Below, one piece after another: positions 45,236-54,625 of a stretch of DNA of 64,000 bases. Under the pieces are notes generated by a model. The model was given only the letters and a program-made list of their open reading frames with translations. It ran no database searches and was not told the origin of the DNA. The number at the start of each line of letters is the position of its first letter. Position 1 is the stretch's first letter. Both the position numbers and the translations under genes were made by a program. The stretch covers positions 62,001 through 126,000 of the forward strand of contig NZ_BOOQ01000030.1 in assembly GCF_016863315.1 (NCBI RefSeq), in the 5' to 3' direction. The stretch comes from Planotetraspora silvatica. GTDB lineage: Bacteria; Actinomycetota; Actinomycetes; Streptosporangiales; Streptosporangiaceae.

Positions 45236-45248
45236 ACACCGAATCTAA

Positions 45249-45756
45249 CTATGCAGCGACTGCGAAGGCGGCGACATAGCCGCGTCCGGGGCCGAGGTCT
45301 TCGTCAACCACGGTTGGGGCGACTCGGTTCCATCGGTGGCCACGGAGCAGGGCGAGGCCGCCGGGGCCTGCAAGGAAGAGGTGGACGTGGTCGGCAGGCG
45401 TCATTTCGAGTTGCTCGCGCACGGCGTTGCGTAGTGCTTGTGCGTAAGCGACGGCTTGCCCCGGACCGGCAACGGACTGGTCGTGGGCGCCTTCGGCTGG
45501 CATGAGGGTGAGTAGCGTCTGTATCGGCAGGCTGGCGGAGTTGGTGAAGCGGGTGACGGCCGGAGTCGGGTCCACAGCAATGCCAACACTGACCGCGAGT
45601 TCGTCCCCTGCGCCAAGAGTCGTTATCAACACCTGAGGTGCGGGGACCGGGACTCGAGGCGCATTCGATGACCACGGGGTGCCATTCTGCACGTACGTGA
45701 CGGTCGTGCCGGTGACTTGGGCGAGTTGAGCGCCGACGGTGAAGAAGGCGGCGTCT
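45249..45756 (-). pseudogene. C-terminal remnant of a SAVED-domain protein
   Basis: About 167 codons end at a TAG at 45249. The sequence fits the second half of a SAVED domain, the cyclic-oligonucleotide sensor of CBASS effectors: ITTLGAGDELAVSVGIAVDP, SASLPIQTLLTLMPAEGAHD, and the signature tail HVHLFLAGPGGLALLRGHRW, NRVAPTVV. The N-terminal effector and first half of SAVED are missing: upstream is the terminator hairpin of the TetR-ABC operon. No good start codon exists within the fragment. It directly precedes the NB-ARC/TPR gene on the same strand. Confidence 0.65.
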
Positions 45757-45767
45757 CGGCCACAGCT

Positions 45768-45802
45768 CGAGGGCCGCGCGGGTCGAGCTCGCGCGGCCCT
45801 CG
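45768..45802 (-). terminator. Terminator of the TetR-ABC operon
   Basis: CGAGGGCCGCGCG and CGCGCGGCCCTCG form a perfect 13-bp stem with a 9-nt loop, 12 bases after the permease stop in the direction of transcription. Confidence 0.8.
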
Positions 45803-45814
45803 ACTTGGGCGTGC

Positions 45815-47404
45815 TTACGCCACAGGCATGTCCCTCCGGTGCAGGCCCGCGAGGCCGACCGCGCCCAGGGCGAGCGCGACGGCGGTGAGCCACAACATCG
45901 GCGTCACGGTGAACGCGGAGCCGGGCAGCTTCGGCACGTGCGCGAACGGGGTGGCGTCGACGATCCACCGGCTCAGCCCGAACAGTGCGCCGAGCTCGAC
46001 GAGCAGGACGGACACGATGAGCGCGGCCCAGGCCAGCGCGCTGAACCTCGGTGCCAGGCCGATCAGGGCGGTGCCGAACCCGGCCAGCACCCAGGTGGCC
46101 GGCAGTTGCACCAGCGCGGCGCCGAGCAGCCGTCCGATCTGACCGCCGACGTCGTGGATCTGCATGCCGTACCCGACACCGCCGGCGACGCCTGCCACGG
46201 CCAGCAGCAGGGCCGTGCCCAGGAGCGCGAACGTCAGGTGGCTCGCCGCCCAGCGGACCCGGCCGACCGGCGTGGCCAGCAGCGCCTCGACCCGCCCGCT
46301 GCTCTCCTCTTGGCGCAGCCGCAGTGTCGCCTGCACCGTGTAGGCGGCGGCGACCATGCCGGTGATGCCGAAGATCGCGGCCAGGAACGCGTCGGTGAGG
46401 CCGCTGTTCCCGCCCATCCGGGTCAGGATGTCGGTCAGCTGCTGGTTCGGCGACTGCAGGTCCCCGATGCCGGCGGCGGCGCCACCCATGACGGCCCCGG
46501 TCAGCGCGAGCCCGATGGTCCAGCCGAGGAGCAGGCCGCGATGCAGCCGCCAGGCCAGGGCGAGCGGGCTGCGCAGGGCGGGCGAGGACTCGGCGGGCCC
46601 GAGCCGCTGCGGTAGCAGACCGGCGCCCACGTCCCGGCGCGCGACGAGCGCGTATCCGGCGGTGGCGAAGACGGCCGCGATACCGACGAACAGCCCGGCC
46701 ACCCACCAACGTTCTCCGGCGTACGGGCGCAGGTGCAGTGCCCAGCCGGTCGGGGACAGCCAGCTCAGCCAGGTCGGCCCGGTGTCGCCCACTGCACGCA
46801 GCAGGTAGGTCCCGCCAAGGACGGCGCCGGCGAGGGCGCTGGCCGCCCGGGCGCTCTGGGTGAGCTGCGCGCTCGCGGCCGCGACCGCGGCGAACAGCAT
46901 CCCGGCAAGGCCGGTGGCGAGGCCGAACGCGAGCGATCCGGCGGCCGGCAGCCCGGTCGCCAGCAGCCCGAGGGCGATCAGCACCGCGATGGCCAGGTTC
47001 GCCAGGGTGGTGACGAGCAGGGCGGCGGTGAGCGGCGCATATCGACCGACCACGGTGGCGCCGATGAGCTCCAGCCGGCCGGACTCCTCCTCGGTCCGGG
47101 TGTGCCGTACGACCGTGAGCAGACTCATCAGACCGACCAGGATGAACTCGGTCACGCCGATCTTCCACACGGTGAGCCCACCGATCGACACGCCGAACAG
47201 CGGGCCGCTCAGCGCGACGAGCGACGGGTTGGCGAGCACGGCACTCACCGCACGCAGGTCCTGGTCGGTCGGGTACAGGCTCAAGTAATTGGCCGCGGTC
47301 CCCATCGGCATCACCGCGAGCCCGAGCACCCACACGGTCAGCCGGACGCGGTCGAGCCGCAGCGCCAGCCGCGCCAGGGCGCGCGTGCCGGTCAGCGAGT
47401 TCAT
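45815..47404 (-). CDS. ABC exporter permease (two-module, 12-helix type)
   Basis: The protein is 529 residues. It is built of two halves of about six helices, each beginning with an amphipathic segment followed by a conserved block before helix 3 ([40 protein letters not shown]). This duplicated architecture is typical of actinomycete tetronasin/polyketide-antibiotic exporters partnered by a single ATPase. Its start overlaps the end of the ATPase gene by four bases. Last gene of tetR-ATPase-permease, ending at a strong terminator. Confidence 0.92.
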   Translation of the reverse strand: MNSLTGTRALARLALRLDRVRLTVWVLGLAVMPMGTAANYLSLYPTDQDLRAVSAVLANPSLVALSGPLFGVSIGGLTVWKIGVTEFILVGLMSLLTVVRHTRTEEESGRLELIGATVVGRYAPLTAALLVTTLANLAIAVLIALGLLATGLPAAGSLAFGLATGLAGMLFAAVAAASAQLTQSARAASALAGAVLGGTYLLRAVGDTGPTWLSWLSPTGWALHLRPYAGERWWVAGLFVGIAAVFATAGYALVARRDVGAGLLPQRLGPAESSPALRSPLALAWRLHRGLLLGWTIGLALTGAVMGGAAAGIGDLQSPNQQLTDILTRMGGNSGLTDAFLAAIFGITGMVAAAYTVQATLRLRQEESSGRVEALLATPVGRVRWAASHLTFALLGTALLLAVAGVAGGVGYGMQIHDVGGQIGRLLGAALVQLPATWVLAGFGTALIGLAPRFSALAWAALIVSVLLVELGALFGLSRWIVDATPFAHVPKLPGSAFTVTPMLWLTAVALALGAVGLAGLHRRDMPVA

Positions 47405-48324
47405 CGGGTCACCTTCGTCTGTGGCTTTCCGTCGGCCTGAGTCCGGTCGTAGTGGCGCAGGAACAGCTCCTCGAGGGTCGGCGGCTGGCTGGTCAGGCTC
47501 AGGATGCCCACCGTGGTGAGCTGCCGCAGCACCGCGTCGAGAGCACTGGTGTCGACGTCGAAGCGCACGGTCCCGTTGTGGGTCCGCAGGTCGTGCACGC
47601 CGGGTAGCGTGTCCAAGCCGGGCGCGGGCCCGGCGAGGTCGACCTCGATCGAGGTGCGAGTCAGGTGGCGCATGTCGGCGAGCGTGCCGGTCTCGACCGC
47701 CCGCCCGTCGCGGATGATGGTGAGCCGGTCGCAGAGCGCTTCGACCTCGGCGAGGATGTGGCTGGACAGCAGGACGGTGCGGCCGTCGCGCTGCTGCTCC
47801 TCGCGGATCACCTGGCGGAAGACCTCTTCCATGAGTGGGTCGAGGCCGGAGGTGGGCTCGTCGAGAATGAGCAGGTCGACGTCCGAGGCGAGGGCGGCGA
47901 CGAGGGCGACCTTCTGCCGGTTGCCCTTCGAGTAGGCCCGGCCCTTTTTGCGCGGGTCGAGGTCGAAGCGCTCCAGCAGCTCGTCTCGGCGCTTGACGTT
48001 GAGGCCGCCGCGTAGCCGGCCGAGGAGGTCGATGACCTCGCCGCCGGACAGGTTGGGCCAGAGGGTGACGTCGCCGGGCACGTACGCGAGGCGGCGGTGC
48101 AGTTCCGTGGCGTCGCGCCGCGGATCGCCGCCGAGCAGCCGGGCCGAGCCGGAGTCGGCGCGCAGCAGTCCGAGCAGGATCCGGATGGTGGTGGACTTCC
48201 CCGCGCCGTTGGGACCGAGGAAGCCGTGCACTTCCCCGGTCCGTACGGCCAGGTCGAGCCCATCGAGTGCACGGGTGGGCCCGAATGTTTTGACCAGTGC
48301 GTCTACGTGGATCGCCTCGGCCAT
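47401..48324 (-). CDS. ABC exporter ATPase
   Basis: Start placed at ATG 48324, ten bases after AGGAG; the ATG at 48333 overlaps the tetR stop but is only one base from that AGGAG. The protein is 307 residues: Walker [16 protein letters not shown]-loop segment [20 protein letters not shown], signature [15 protein letters not shown], Walker [17 protein letters not shown]-loop [15 protein letters not shown]. The C-terminal DrrA-type extension is present. It works with the following permease to pump a hydrophobic compound, probably an antibiotic. Confidence 0.94.
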   Translation of the reverse strand: MAEAIHVDALVKTFGPTRALDGLDLAVRTGEVHGFLGPNGAGKSTTIRILLGLLRADSGSARLLGGDPRRDATELHRRLAYVPGDVTLWPNLSGGEVIDLLGRLRGGLNVKRRDELLERFDLDPRKKGRAYSKGNRQKVALVAALASDVDLLILDEPTSGLDPLMEEVFRQVIREEQQRDGRTVLLSSHILAEVEALCDRLTIIRDGRAVETGTLADMRHLTRTSIEVDLAGPAPGLDTLPGVHDLRTHNGTVRFDVDTSALDAVLRQLTTVGILSLTSQPPTLEELFLRHYDRTQADGKPQTKVTR

Positions 48325-48329
48325 GGTCC

Positions 48330-49016
48330 TCATGCTCCTTCGGCCCCGGGGTCGGTCCCCGTGGCGGTAGGGGGGTTGGGTGCCCGCAGTGGCTCCATCG
48401 CCGCGCGGGCTTTCGTGACGAACCCGGGATCGAGCAGCGGGTGGGAGTAGAAGTCGGCCAGGGCGCCGGCCATGCGCAGGTGCCCTTCAGTGGTGAAGAT
48501 GTCGACGCCCAGCGCGCGGGACACGTGCTCGTGCATCGCGAGCATCCCGGACTGCATGCCGACGAACACCGCGGCGTAGGCCCGGTAGTCCTCGGTGACG
48601 GTCGGCGCGTGCTTGCTGATCCACTGCTCGCTCAGCGTCACCATGTCGTCGAACATCGCCGCGGCGCCCGACGAGCCGTCGAGCAGGGCGCGGGTGAGGT
48701 ACCTGTACAGCAGCACGATCGTCGGATGGACCGACGGCAGGAAGCCCGGAGTGGCCACCTTGCCCTCGAAGACCAGATCTTCCTTGATCTTGACGAGCCG
48801 ATCCAGCGCGTAGGCGTCGCAGACCTCGCGCAACGCCTCCTTGGACCCGAAGTGGTGCCGAAGCAGGCCCGGTGACACGCCTGCCTCCTGGGCGATGTCG
48901 CGGACCGTCGTGCCGTCGATGCCTCGCTCGGCGAACAGGCGGATCGCGGCGTCCCTGATCCGCGCTCGAGCCGTCAGGTCCTCGAACGCCGGATCGCCAA
49001 TCGGGCCTCCCACCAC
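48330..49016 (-). CDS. TetR-family repressor of the ABC exporter operon
   Basis: GTG 49016 or GTG 49013 follows AAGGAGG by 4-7 bases. The protein is 228 residues: [40 protein letters not shown] with the following K-E-A-L, then a TetR_C-like helical domain. First gene of tetR-ATPase-permease. A perfect inverted repeat at 49064-49083 upstream is its likely binding site, giving autoregulated expression of the exporter. Confidence 0.94.
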   Translation of the reverse strand: MVGGPIGDPAFEDLTARARIRDAAIRLFAERGIDGTTVRDIAQEAGVSPGLLRHHFGSKEALREVCDAYALDRLVKIKEDLVFEGKVATPGFLPSVHPTIVLLYRYLTRALLDGSSGAAAMFDDMVTLSEQWISKHAPTVTEDYRAYAAVFVGMQSGMLAMHEHVSRALGVDIFTTEGHLRMAGALADFYSHPLLDPGFVTKARAAMEPLRAPNPPTATGTDPGAEGA

Positions 49017-49063
49017 TCGACCTCCTTATACAAATATATCGCCAGCTACCTGACCGGATAGCT

Positions 49064-49083
49064 CACTATACGCTCATATAGTG
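49064..49083. promoter_or_regulatory. CACTATA-N6-TATAGTG operator/promoter
   Basis: A perfect inverted repeat with 7-bp arms and 6-bp spacer lies 48 bases upstream of the tetR start in an AT-rich stretch. The TATAGT arm could double as a -10 box for leftward transcription. Expected role: autorepression by the adjacent TetR. Confidence 0.55.
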
Positions 49084-49183
49084 CGGCCGGCGCAAGGCCT
49101 CCGTGACGTGCAAGATCTGGCCTGACTGCCTGCGACTTCACCGGGCGAGCCGTCGCTGAGGCGAAGGAAGGCCCGGCCATGGA

Positions 49184-49396
49184 TCAGTCGCGTTCCACCG
49201 GCTCCTGGGCGTGTAGAAGCTGTCGCAGACCGTCGGCCAGGGGCTCGAGGAGGGTGAGCCCCGGCCGCCGCACCTTCGGCAACGTCTTGCCGAAGCGGAA
49301 GACGATGCCGCGCTCGGCCTGGTTGATGACCCGAACGCCGGTGACGAGCCAGATCACGACGACCCCGACGATCGCGAGCGGGATGTAGCTGCCCAT
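49184..49396 (-). pseudogene. N-terminal fragment of a slipin/SPFH (band 7) protein
   Basis: ATG 49396 is preceded by GGAAGGA at a good distance. The 70 codons read a membrane helix (YIPLAIVGVVVIWLVTGV) and the SPFH entry VINQAERGIVFRFGKTLP, RRPGLTLLEPLADGL, then leave the family and stop. Full slipins are about 250-330 residues, so only the first fifth remains. The start signals are intact, so a short membrane peptide could still be made. Confidence 0.65.
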
Positions 49397-49475
49397 GGGG
49401 GATCCTTCCGCCGCAGGGCTAGGACCGGTCGGAGTGGCGCGGGCGTAGAGAAGCGGCGCATCGACCGTACGGCGG

Positions 49476-49498
49476 AGATCGCACGAAAGTTGCGATCT
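49476..49498 (+). terminator. Hairpin with T-run
   Basis: AGATCGCA and TGCGATCT form a perfect 8-bp stem with a 7-nt loop, followed by TT. No gene ends just before it on the plus strand, so it may be a leftover of a deleted gene. Confidence 0.4.
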
Positions 49499-49838
49499 TT
49501 ACGCCATTACTACGCCGATCTCCCAGTCCAGGCCGTCCGAGTGGAGCCGCGGAGGTGTATGGCCGCGCCTGCGGGGATCGCCACGAACGCTCGTGTGCGC
49601 AGATATTCATTAGATGCGCTTTGAGTGGGGCCGGTTCGGTGAAATCCGGGGAGAGGCCTCCGGCAACGTGGATCTCGAAAAGAAGCCGTGCATGTTCGGC
49701 TTTCGTGCGAGGACGAGCCCCGGATTCTCGCATTTCGACTTTCGGCGATGAGTTTCATGCCACGCGGGCGGTCCGGAAAGGAGCGTCGACGTCCGCAATC
49801 GCAGACCGTGCTCAGCGCGTCGGTCTCATGGAACTCGA

Positions 49839-49907
49839 AAATCGGCCCCGAAATCGGCCTTTAAATCGGCCCCGAATGCCAGGACGTAGAAACAGGACGT
49901 AGAAACA
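49839..49907. repeat. Adjacent 12-bp and 13-bp tandem repeats
   Basis: AAATCGGCC begins at 49839, 49851 and 49863, an exact 12-bp period over three units. Seven bases after the third unit, AGGACGTAGAAAC occurs twice head to tail (49881-49893 and 49894-49906). Two different short-period repeats side by side in otherwise unique DNA suggest slippage or an old insertion/deletion scar. Confidence 0.75.
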
Positions 49908-50236
49908 GGTCCCGCGCACGCGGCTAGTGACAAGATATTTGTAAAGGTTTTTTACTCCAATATCGGGCGGGTTCCGGCTGGGGAACGGCGTTGCTCCGAA
50001 TCGCCCGATTTCGCCCAGAAGTCGAGCGGGTGTCGCCGATGGAGGCGGCGCCGCGACCGGTGACCGCCAGTGGCGGCGTCGCGACCGCCGCCGGGGCGCG
50101 CCGGAGCTCCCGCTCACACCACGTGTACGGATGATCACGCTTGGCGGCGCACTGCGCGTCCACATCGGGAATCGGTCGCCGAGGGCGCTGACCTGGGCGG
50201 GTGCTTTGTCCGTGTGACGGCTGAGTTCCCGAATTG

Positions 50237-50304
50237 AAACGTTTGTGTGTCGTGGGTCTTTACATCGGCTCTGTGGATGGATTAGAACGACATTCGTCCG
50301 ATGT
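50237..50304. promoter_or_regulatory. Operator-like repeats upstream of the GH95-like gene
   Basis: AAACGTTT (50237-50244, within TGAAACGTTTG) resembles the core of LacI-family carbohydrate operators. ACATCGG (50262-50268) and CCGATGT (50298-50304) are exact inverted repeats 29 bases apart. They lie 110-180 bases upstream of the start of a secreted sugar hydrolase, which fits substrate-dependent repression. Confidence 0.4.
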
Positions 50305-50413
50305 TAGGTGAGCTTCTCGAGCCAGAACCGGCTACTTGTCAGTCCGCAGCGCGCGAGATCCGACCCAGTCATCGGATCACTGCTCAAAAGCTCGTACAGC
50401 CCTGGAGGGCATC

Positions 50414-53400
50414 GTGCAGATCACCCCCCGCCGCCGGCGCATCCCGCTCCGGCGCATCCTCTCGCTCTGGTCGGCGATGCTCGCCGCGCTCGCGGGGCTC
50501 GTCACCGTGAACTCCGGTACGGCCGAGGCGGCGACCGGGGCGACCACGGCCTGGCAGCACGGGGAGTTCCAGCTCGACCCGGCCGGGGTCGTCAGCCGTT
50601 CCGACATCGTGCTCGGATCGCCGAACACCGACCCCATCGCGTCCATGCCGCTGGGCAACGGCTCGCTGGGCGCGGCCGCGTGGGCGGCGGGCGGTTTCAC
50701 CGCGCAGCTCAACCGGTCGGACACCATGCCGGACCGCAAGTCTCCCGGCCAGGTCAACATTCCGGGCCTTTCCGTGATCACGCACGCCGCCGACTTCAGC
50801 GGGCTGCTCGACCTGACAAACGGCGTGCTGCGCGAGTCCGGCGGCGGCATGTCGATGAAGGCGTGGGTGGCGGCGGAGAAGGACGAGCTGATCGTCGAGG
50901 TCTCCGGCGCGAACCCCGACATCGCCCAGACGGCCACCATCAACCTGTGGTCCGGCCGCAAGCCGGCCGCCGCGGTGTCCGGTGGCATCGGCACCCTCGC
51001 CGAGACCTGGGTGGACGGAAACCCCTCGATCGGCAGCGGGAAGACGTTCGGCTCGCTGGCCGCCATCACCGCGGGCGGCCGGGACGTGACGGCCACGGTC
51101 GCAAGTCCCACGCAGGTGAAGGTCAACTTCAAGCCGCACGCCGACGGCACGTTCCGCGTGGTCGTGGCCTCGCCCGGGTGGACCGGCGGCGACGCCGCCG
51201 CGACCGCGGCCGAGCTGATCGGCGAGGACGCCACCGTGCGCGAGGCGAAGCTGATGAAGGCCCAGGACCGGTGGTGGGACCGCTTCTGGAAGCACACCGG
51301 CCTGGTCACGATGGACTCGGCCGACGGCAGCGCCGCCTACATCGAGAACCTGCGCACGCTCTACCTCTACGAGGAGGCGGCGTCCATGAAGGAGGGCATC
51401 TACCCCGGCAGCCAGGCCGGTGAGGCCGACATGTTCGCCTGGAACAAGGACACCCAGACCTGGACGCCGTCGGCGTACTGGCTGTGGAACCTGCGCACCC
51501 AGATCTCGGCGAACATGAGCTCGGGGAACTACCAGCTGAACACGCCGATCTTCGACATGTACTCCGACGACCTGGCCGACATCGAGGCGTGGACCAAGCT
51601 CGCGATGGGCGGGCTTCCCGGCTCCTGCGTGTCGGAGACCATGCGCTTCAACGGCAACGGCATCGAGATCAACGGCAACGGCAGCTGCAGCCAGGCGAGC
51701 GCACCGAACTGGAACGCGCTGAACATCACCAGCGGGCCCGAAGTGGCGATGTACATGTGGCAGCAGTACCAGGCCACCGGCGACCGCAAGATGCTGAAGA
51801 AGTACTGGCCCTTCATCAAGTCCACGGCGGTCTTCCAGCTGGCGTACCAGAAGGTGGGCGCGGACGGCCTGCTGCACGCGAACGCCAACGCGCACGAGAC
51901 CCAGTGGTCGGTCAACGACCCGACCACCGACATCGCGGCCGACCTCGTGCTCTTCCCGATCATCCAGCAGGCCGCGAAGGAGCTCGGCACCGACAAGAAG
52001 GCCGACGCCGCCCTCGTGCAGCAGGTCGGCAAGGCCCTCACCCAGATCCCGCCGTACCCGCGGACCGACCAGGCCACCCGTACGCAGCTGCTCAACCCGC
52101 ACTACACCGCGGCCGAGACGGCCGCCGCGGACGCGACCGGCACCGACATGATCGCGATCTCCTACGAGCCCGCGGCGGCGCGCAGGAACGGCGAGAACAT
52201 CGAGCTTGAGCCGCTGTGGCCGTGGAACACGATCAGCGACCAGGACGCGAACCTCTTCGCGCTGGAGCAGCGCAGCTACGCCCACCGGCCCAACAAGGGC
52301 GGCAACGACTGGACGATGGACGCGATCCACGCGGCGCGGCTCCAGAACCCCGCCGAGGTGCGCAGCAACCTGATCTCGATCACCGAGGGCCACCAGGTCT
52401 ACCCGAACGGGTTCGCCGACCTCGGCAACAGCGTCGGCTACCAGCCCTACATCGAGCAGGCGTCCGGCGTCGCGACCGCGGTCAACGAGGCGCTCGCGCA
52501 GGACTACGACGGCATCATCCGCTTCGCGCCGGCATGGCCGAGCGACTGGAACGTCAGCGGCAGCGTCTACATCCGGGACAACGGCAAGGTCGACGTCCAG
52601 GTGCAGGACGGCCGTCTCGTCACCGCCGCGATCGAGGCCGGGGCCACCGGCACGCTGCGGGTCAAGAACCCCTGGCCGGGTCAGCAGGTGGAGGTCGTCG
52701 ACGGCAAGAACGGGCACAAGGCGGCCGCCGGCAGCCAGGGCATCCTCACCGTTCCGGTGAAGAAGGGCAAGACCTACCTCGTGCAGCAGGTCTCCGCGCC
52801 CACCACCGCACTTCCGTTCGCGAAGGTGACCGGGAGCGCGGCGACGGCGGCTCGGCACCTGGGCAAGGTGCAGCTCGGCCTGGACAAGACCACCCAGTCC
52901 GGCACCGCCACGGTCGGGACCGTCCTCGGCGGCACCAACCGGAGCCACGGCCTGACCCAGGTCGACTACAGCGGCTCGGCCGGCGCCACCACCACACCCG
53001 GCGACGTGAACGGCCTGACGGCGCGCACGACCGGCAGCGGGACCGACGGCGGCGACATGTACTTCGACGTCGACAACGACGTGGCCGCGACCGGGTCGTA
53101 CAACGGGAAGGTCGCGGTGTCGTACTTCGACGCCGGCACGGGTGACATTTCGGTGCAGTACGACGCGGGGTCCGCGGACCGATACCACGTCGCCGGCACC
53201 ATCGCGCTGACCGGCAGCCAGACCTGGAAGAGCGCCGAAGTGCCCCTCACCGGCGCCTACTTCGGCGGACTGCAGAACGCCGGGGCAGACCTGCGTCTGC
53301 ACGCCGACCACGGCATCACCGTGCACAGTGTCGGCGTGACCGTCACAGGGCCCTGGGTGCCGAACCGGCGGGCGTTCCCGCCGGCACCGGCGATCGTCAC

Positions 53401-54394
53401 GCCGCGCACCGGTGCGACGGTCAAGCTCGCCTCCTCCATCTCGGGCACGACGATCCCGAACGGTGTCGTGACCGTCCGCAAGGGACAGGCGGTCGTGTGC
53501 AGCGGGACGGCGGACGACGCCGGCGCCTGGAGCTGTGCCCCCGACGGGGGACTGGCCCGGGGACAGCAGACCATCAACGCCACGGTGACCGACCCGAGCG
53601 GACTCACCGGTGACGCCTCGGCGGCTGTCAGCTTCAACGCCTCCGACCTGCCGCCCGGCACGGCCGTGGTCGGCTCGGTCGTCGGACCGACCAACTACGC
53701 GTACGGCATGAGCGAGGACGAGAAGCCGTCGGGCGGCTTCGACGGACCGACGACCGCTTCGGTGATCGACGGCCTGACCGCGCGCACCAGCACGCAGAGC
53801 AACATCTACTTCGACATCGACGACTCGATCGCCCATGCCGGGTTCTACTCGGCGACGTTCACCATCTCCTACTACGACCAGGGCTCCGGGTCGTTCGCCG
53901 TGCACTACGACAACGGCAGCTCCGACCCTTACAAGTCGACGGCCGGCATCCAGCTGACCGGGACCAACACCTGGAAGACCGCGACGGTGAGCGCCTCCGA
54001 CGCCTACTTCGGCGGCCAGCAGCACTCCGGCGCCGACTTCCGGCTCCGCAACGGCGGCGGCCAGGTGACGGTGCACAGCGTCGTCGTGAAGGTCAGCGGT
54101 GACGGCGTGCCCAGCGTCACCCGCTTCGCTCCGCCGGTGACGATCACCTCGCCTGAGGCGGGCGCCACCGTGACCGGCACCCCGGCCGTCTCGGGAACGA
54201 GCGAGCCGGACGCGAAGGTGACCGTGACGGCGGAGGGCGCGCCGGTCTGCACGGCCACCGCGTCGGACGACGGCACGTGGACCTGCTCCTCGTCCGCCAC
54301 CCTCGGCGCGGGACAGCACACGCTCACCGCGACGGCCCAGGATGTGACCTCCACGCCCGCGACGGCGGCCACCGTGGCGATCACCGTGCAGTAA
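50414..54394 (+). CDS. Secreted GH95-like glycoside hydrolase with duplicated C-terminal modules
   Basis: GTG 50414 is preceded by GGAGGG and opens a classical signal peptide (RRRRIPLRRILSLWSAMLAA, cleavage near GTAEA). The protein is 1,326 residues. The N-terminal beta-sandwich contains SMPLGNGSLGAAAWAAGG. The following (alpha/alpha)6-barrel-like region (YWLWNLRTQISANMSSGNYQ, EVAMYMWQQYQATGDRKMLK, HETQWSVNDPTTDIAADL) resembles GH95 alpha-fucosidase/galactosidase enzymes, though distantly. After about residue 830 come two copies of a 140-residue sugar-binding-like module (VLGGTNRSHGL and VVGPTNYAYGM) each followed by a bacterial Ig-like domain (IVTPRTGATVKLASSISGTT and ITSPEAGATVTGTPAVSGTS). 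It should act on extracellular fucosylated or related polysaccharide; specificity uncertain. Confidence 0.85.
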   Translation: MQITPRRRRIPLRRILSLWSAMLAALAGLVTVNSGTAEAATGATTAWQHGEFQLDPAGVVSRSDIVLGSPNTDPIASMPLGNGSLGAAAWAAGGFTAQLNRSDTMPDRKSPGQVNIPGLSVITHAADFSGLLDLTNGVLRESGGGMSMKAWVAAEKDELIVEVSGANPDIAQTATINLWSGRKPAAAVSGGIGTLAETWVDGNPSIGSGKTFGSLAAITAGGRDVTATVASPTQVKVNFKPHADGTFRVVVASPGWTGGDAAATAAELIGEDATVREAKLMKAQDRWWDRFWKHTGLVTMDSADGSAAYIENLRTLYLYEEAASMKEGIYPGSQAGEADMFAWNKDTQTWTPSAYWLWNLRTQISANMSSGNYQLNTPIFDMYSDDLADIEAWTKLAMGGLPGSCVSETMRFNGNGIEINGNGSCSQASAPNWNALNITSGPEVAMYMWQQYQATGDRKMLKKYWPFIKSTAVFQLAYQKVGADGLLHANANAHETQWSVNDPTTDIAADLVLFPIIQQAAKELGTDKKADAALVQQVGKALTQIPPYPRTDQATRTQLLNPHYTAAETAAADATGTDMIAISYEPAAARRNGENIELEPLWPWNTISDQDANLFALEQRSYAHRPNKGGNDWTMDAIHAARLQNPAEVRSNLISITEGHQVYPNGFADLGNSVGYQPYIEQASGVATAVNEALAQDYDGIIRFAPAWPSDWNVSGSVYIRDNGKVDVQVQDGRLVTAAIEAGATGTLRVKNPWPGQQVEVVDGKNGHKAAAGSQGILTVPVKKGKTYLVQQVSAPTTALPFAKVTGSAATAARHLGKVQLGLDKTTQSGTATVGTVLGGTNRSHGLTQVDYSGSAGATTTPGDVNGLTARTTGSGTDGGDMYFDVDNDVAATGSYNGKVAVSYFDAGTGDISVQYDAGSADRYHVAGTIALTGSQTWKSAEVPLTGAYFGGLQNAGADLRLHADHGITVHSVGVTVTGPWVPNRRAFPPAPAIVTPRTGATVKLASSISGTTIPNGVVTVRKGQAVVCSGTADDAGAWSCAPDGGLARGQQTINATVTDPSGLTGDASAAVSFNASDLPPGTAVVGSVVGPTNYAYGMSEDEKPSGGFDGPTTASVIDGLTARTSTQSNIYFDIDDSIAHAGFYSATFTISYYDQGSGSFAVHYDNGSSDPYKSTAGIQLTGTNTWKTATVSASDAYFGGQQHSGADFRLRNGGGQVTVHSVVVKVSGDGVPSVTRFAPPVTITSPEAGATVTGTPAVSGTSEPDAKVTVTAEGAPVCTATASDDGTWTCSSSATLGAGQHTLTATAQDVTSTPATAATVAITVQ

Positions 54395-54411
54395 CGATCA
54401 CCGTGCAGTAA
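54378..54411 (+). repeat. 17-bp tandem duplication spanning the stop codon
   Basis: CGATCACCGTGCAGTAA at 54378-54394, containing the stop codon of the GH95-like gene, is repeated exactly at 54395-54411. Confidence 0.95.
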
Positions 54412-54418
54412 CACCGTG

Positions 54419-54465
54419 ACGTCCGCCGACCGTGGCCGCTTCACCGCCGCGGTCGGCGGACGTTT
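54419..54465 (+). terminator. Terminator after the GH95-like gene
   Basis: ACGTCCGCCGACCG and CGGTCGGCGGACGT form a perfect 14-bp stem with a 17-nt loop, followed by TT, 25 bases after the stop. Confidence 0.85.
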
Positions 54466-54625
54466 CCCATGCCGGCGCTCGCGGGGGCACGCTACCGCCG
54501 GGAACGGGGCCCGCACCGCGAACCTAAGGCCAGAGGGTTCGCGCAGCGGCATGGTAAGCCGGGGCCGGAATGTTGAGTAGGCCTGTACTCATGCCGAGCA
54601 TGGCCTCCGCGGAGACAGTCATGAC

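Larger units (their letters stand above)
49397..50413. other. One-kilobase stretch without a recognisable gene
   Basis: Short open frames occur here on both strands, but none shows a family motif or a convincing ribosome binding site. The stretch holds a hairpin at 49476, tandem repeats at 49839-49907, a patch of lower G+C about 49850-49980, and operator-like repeats at 50237-50304 before the GH95-like gene. Confidence 0.6.

Noticed and set aside
50384-54319. 1311-codon open frame antisense to the GH95-like gene
   Set aside because: No signal peptide, motif or binding site; the plus-strand gene has all of these.
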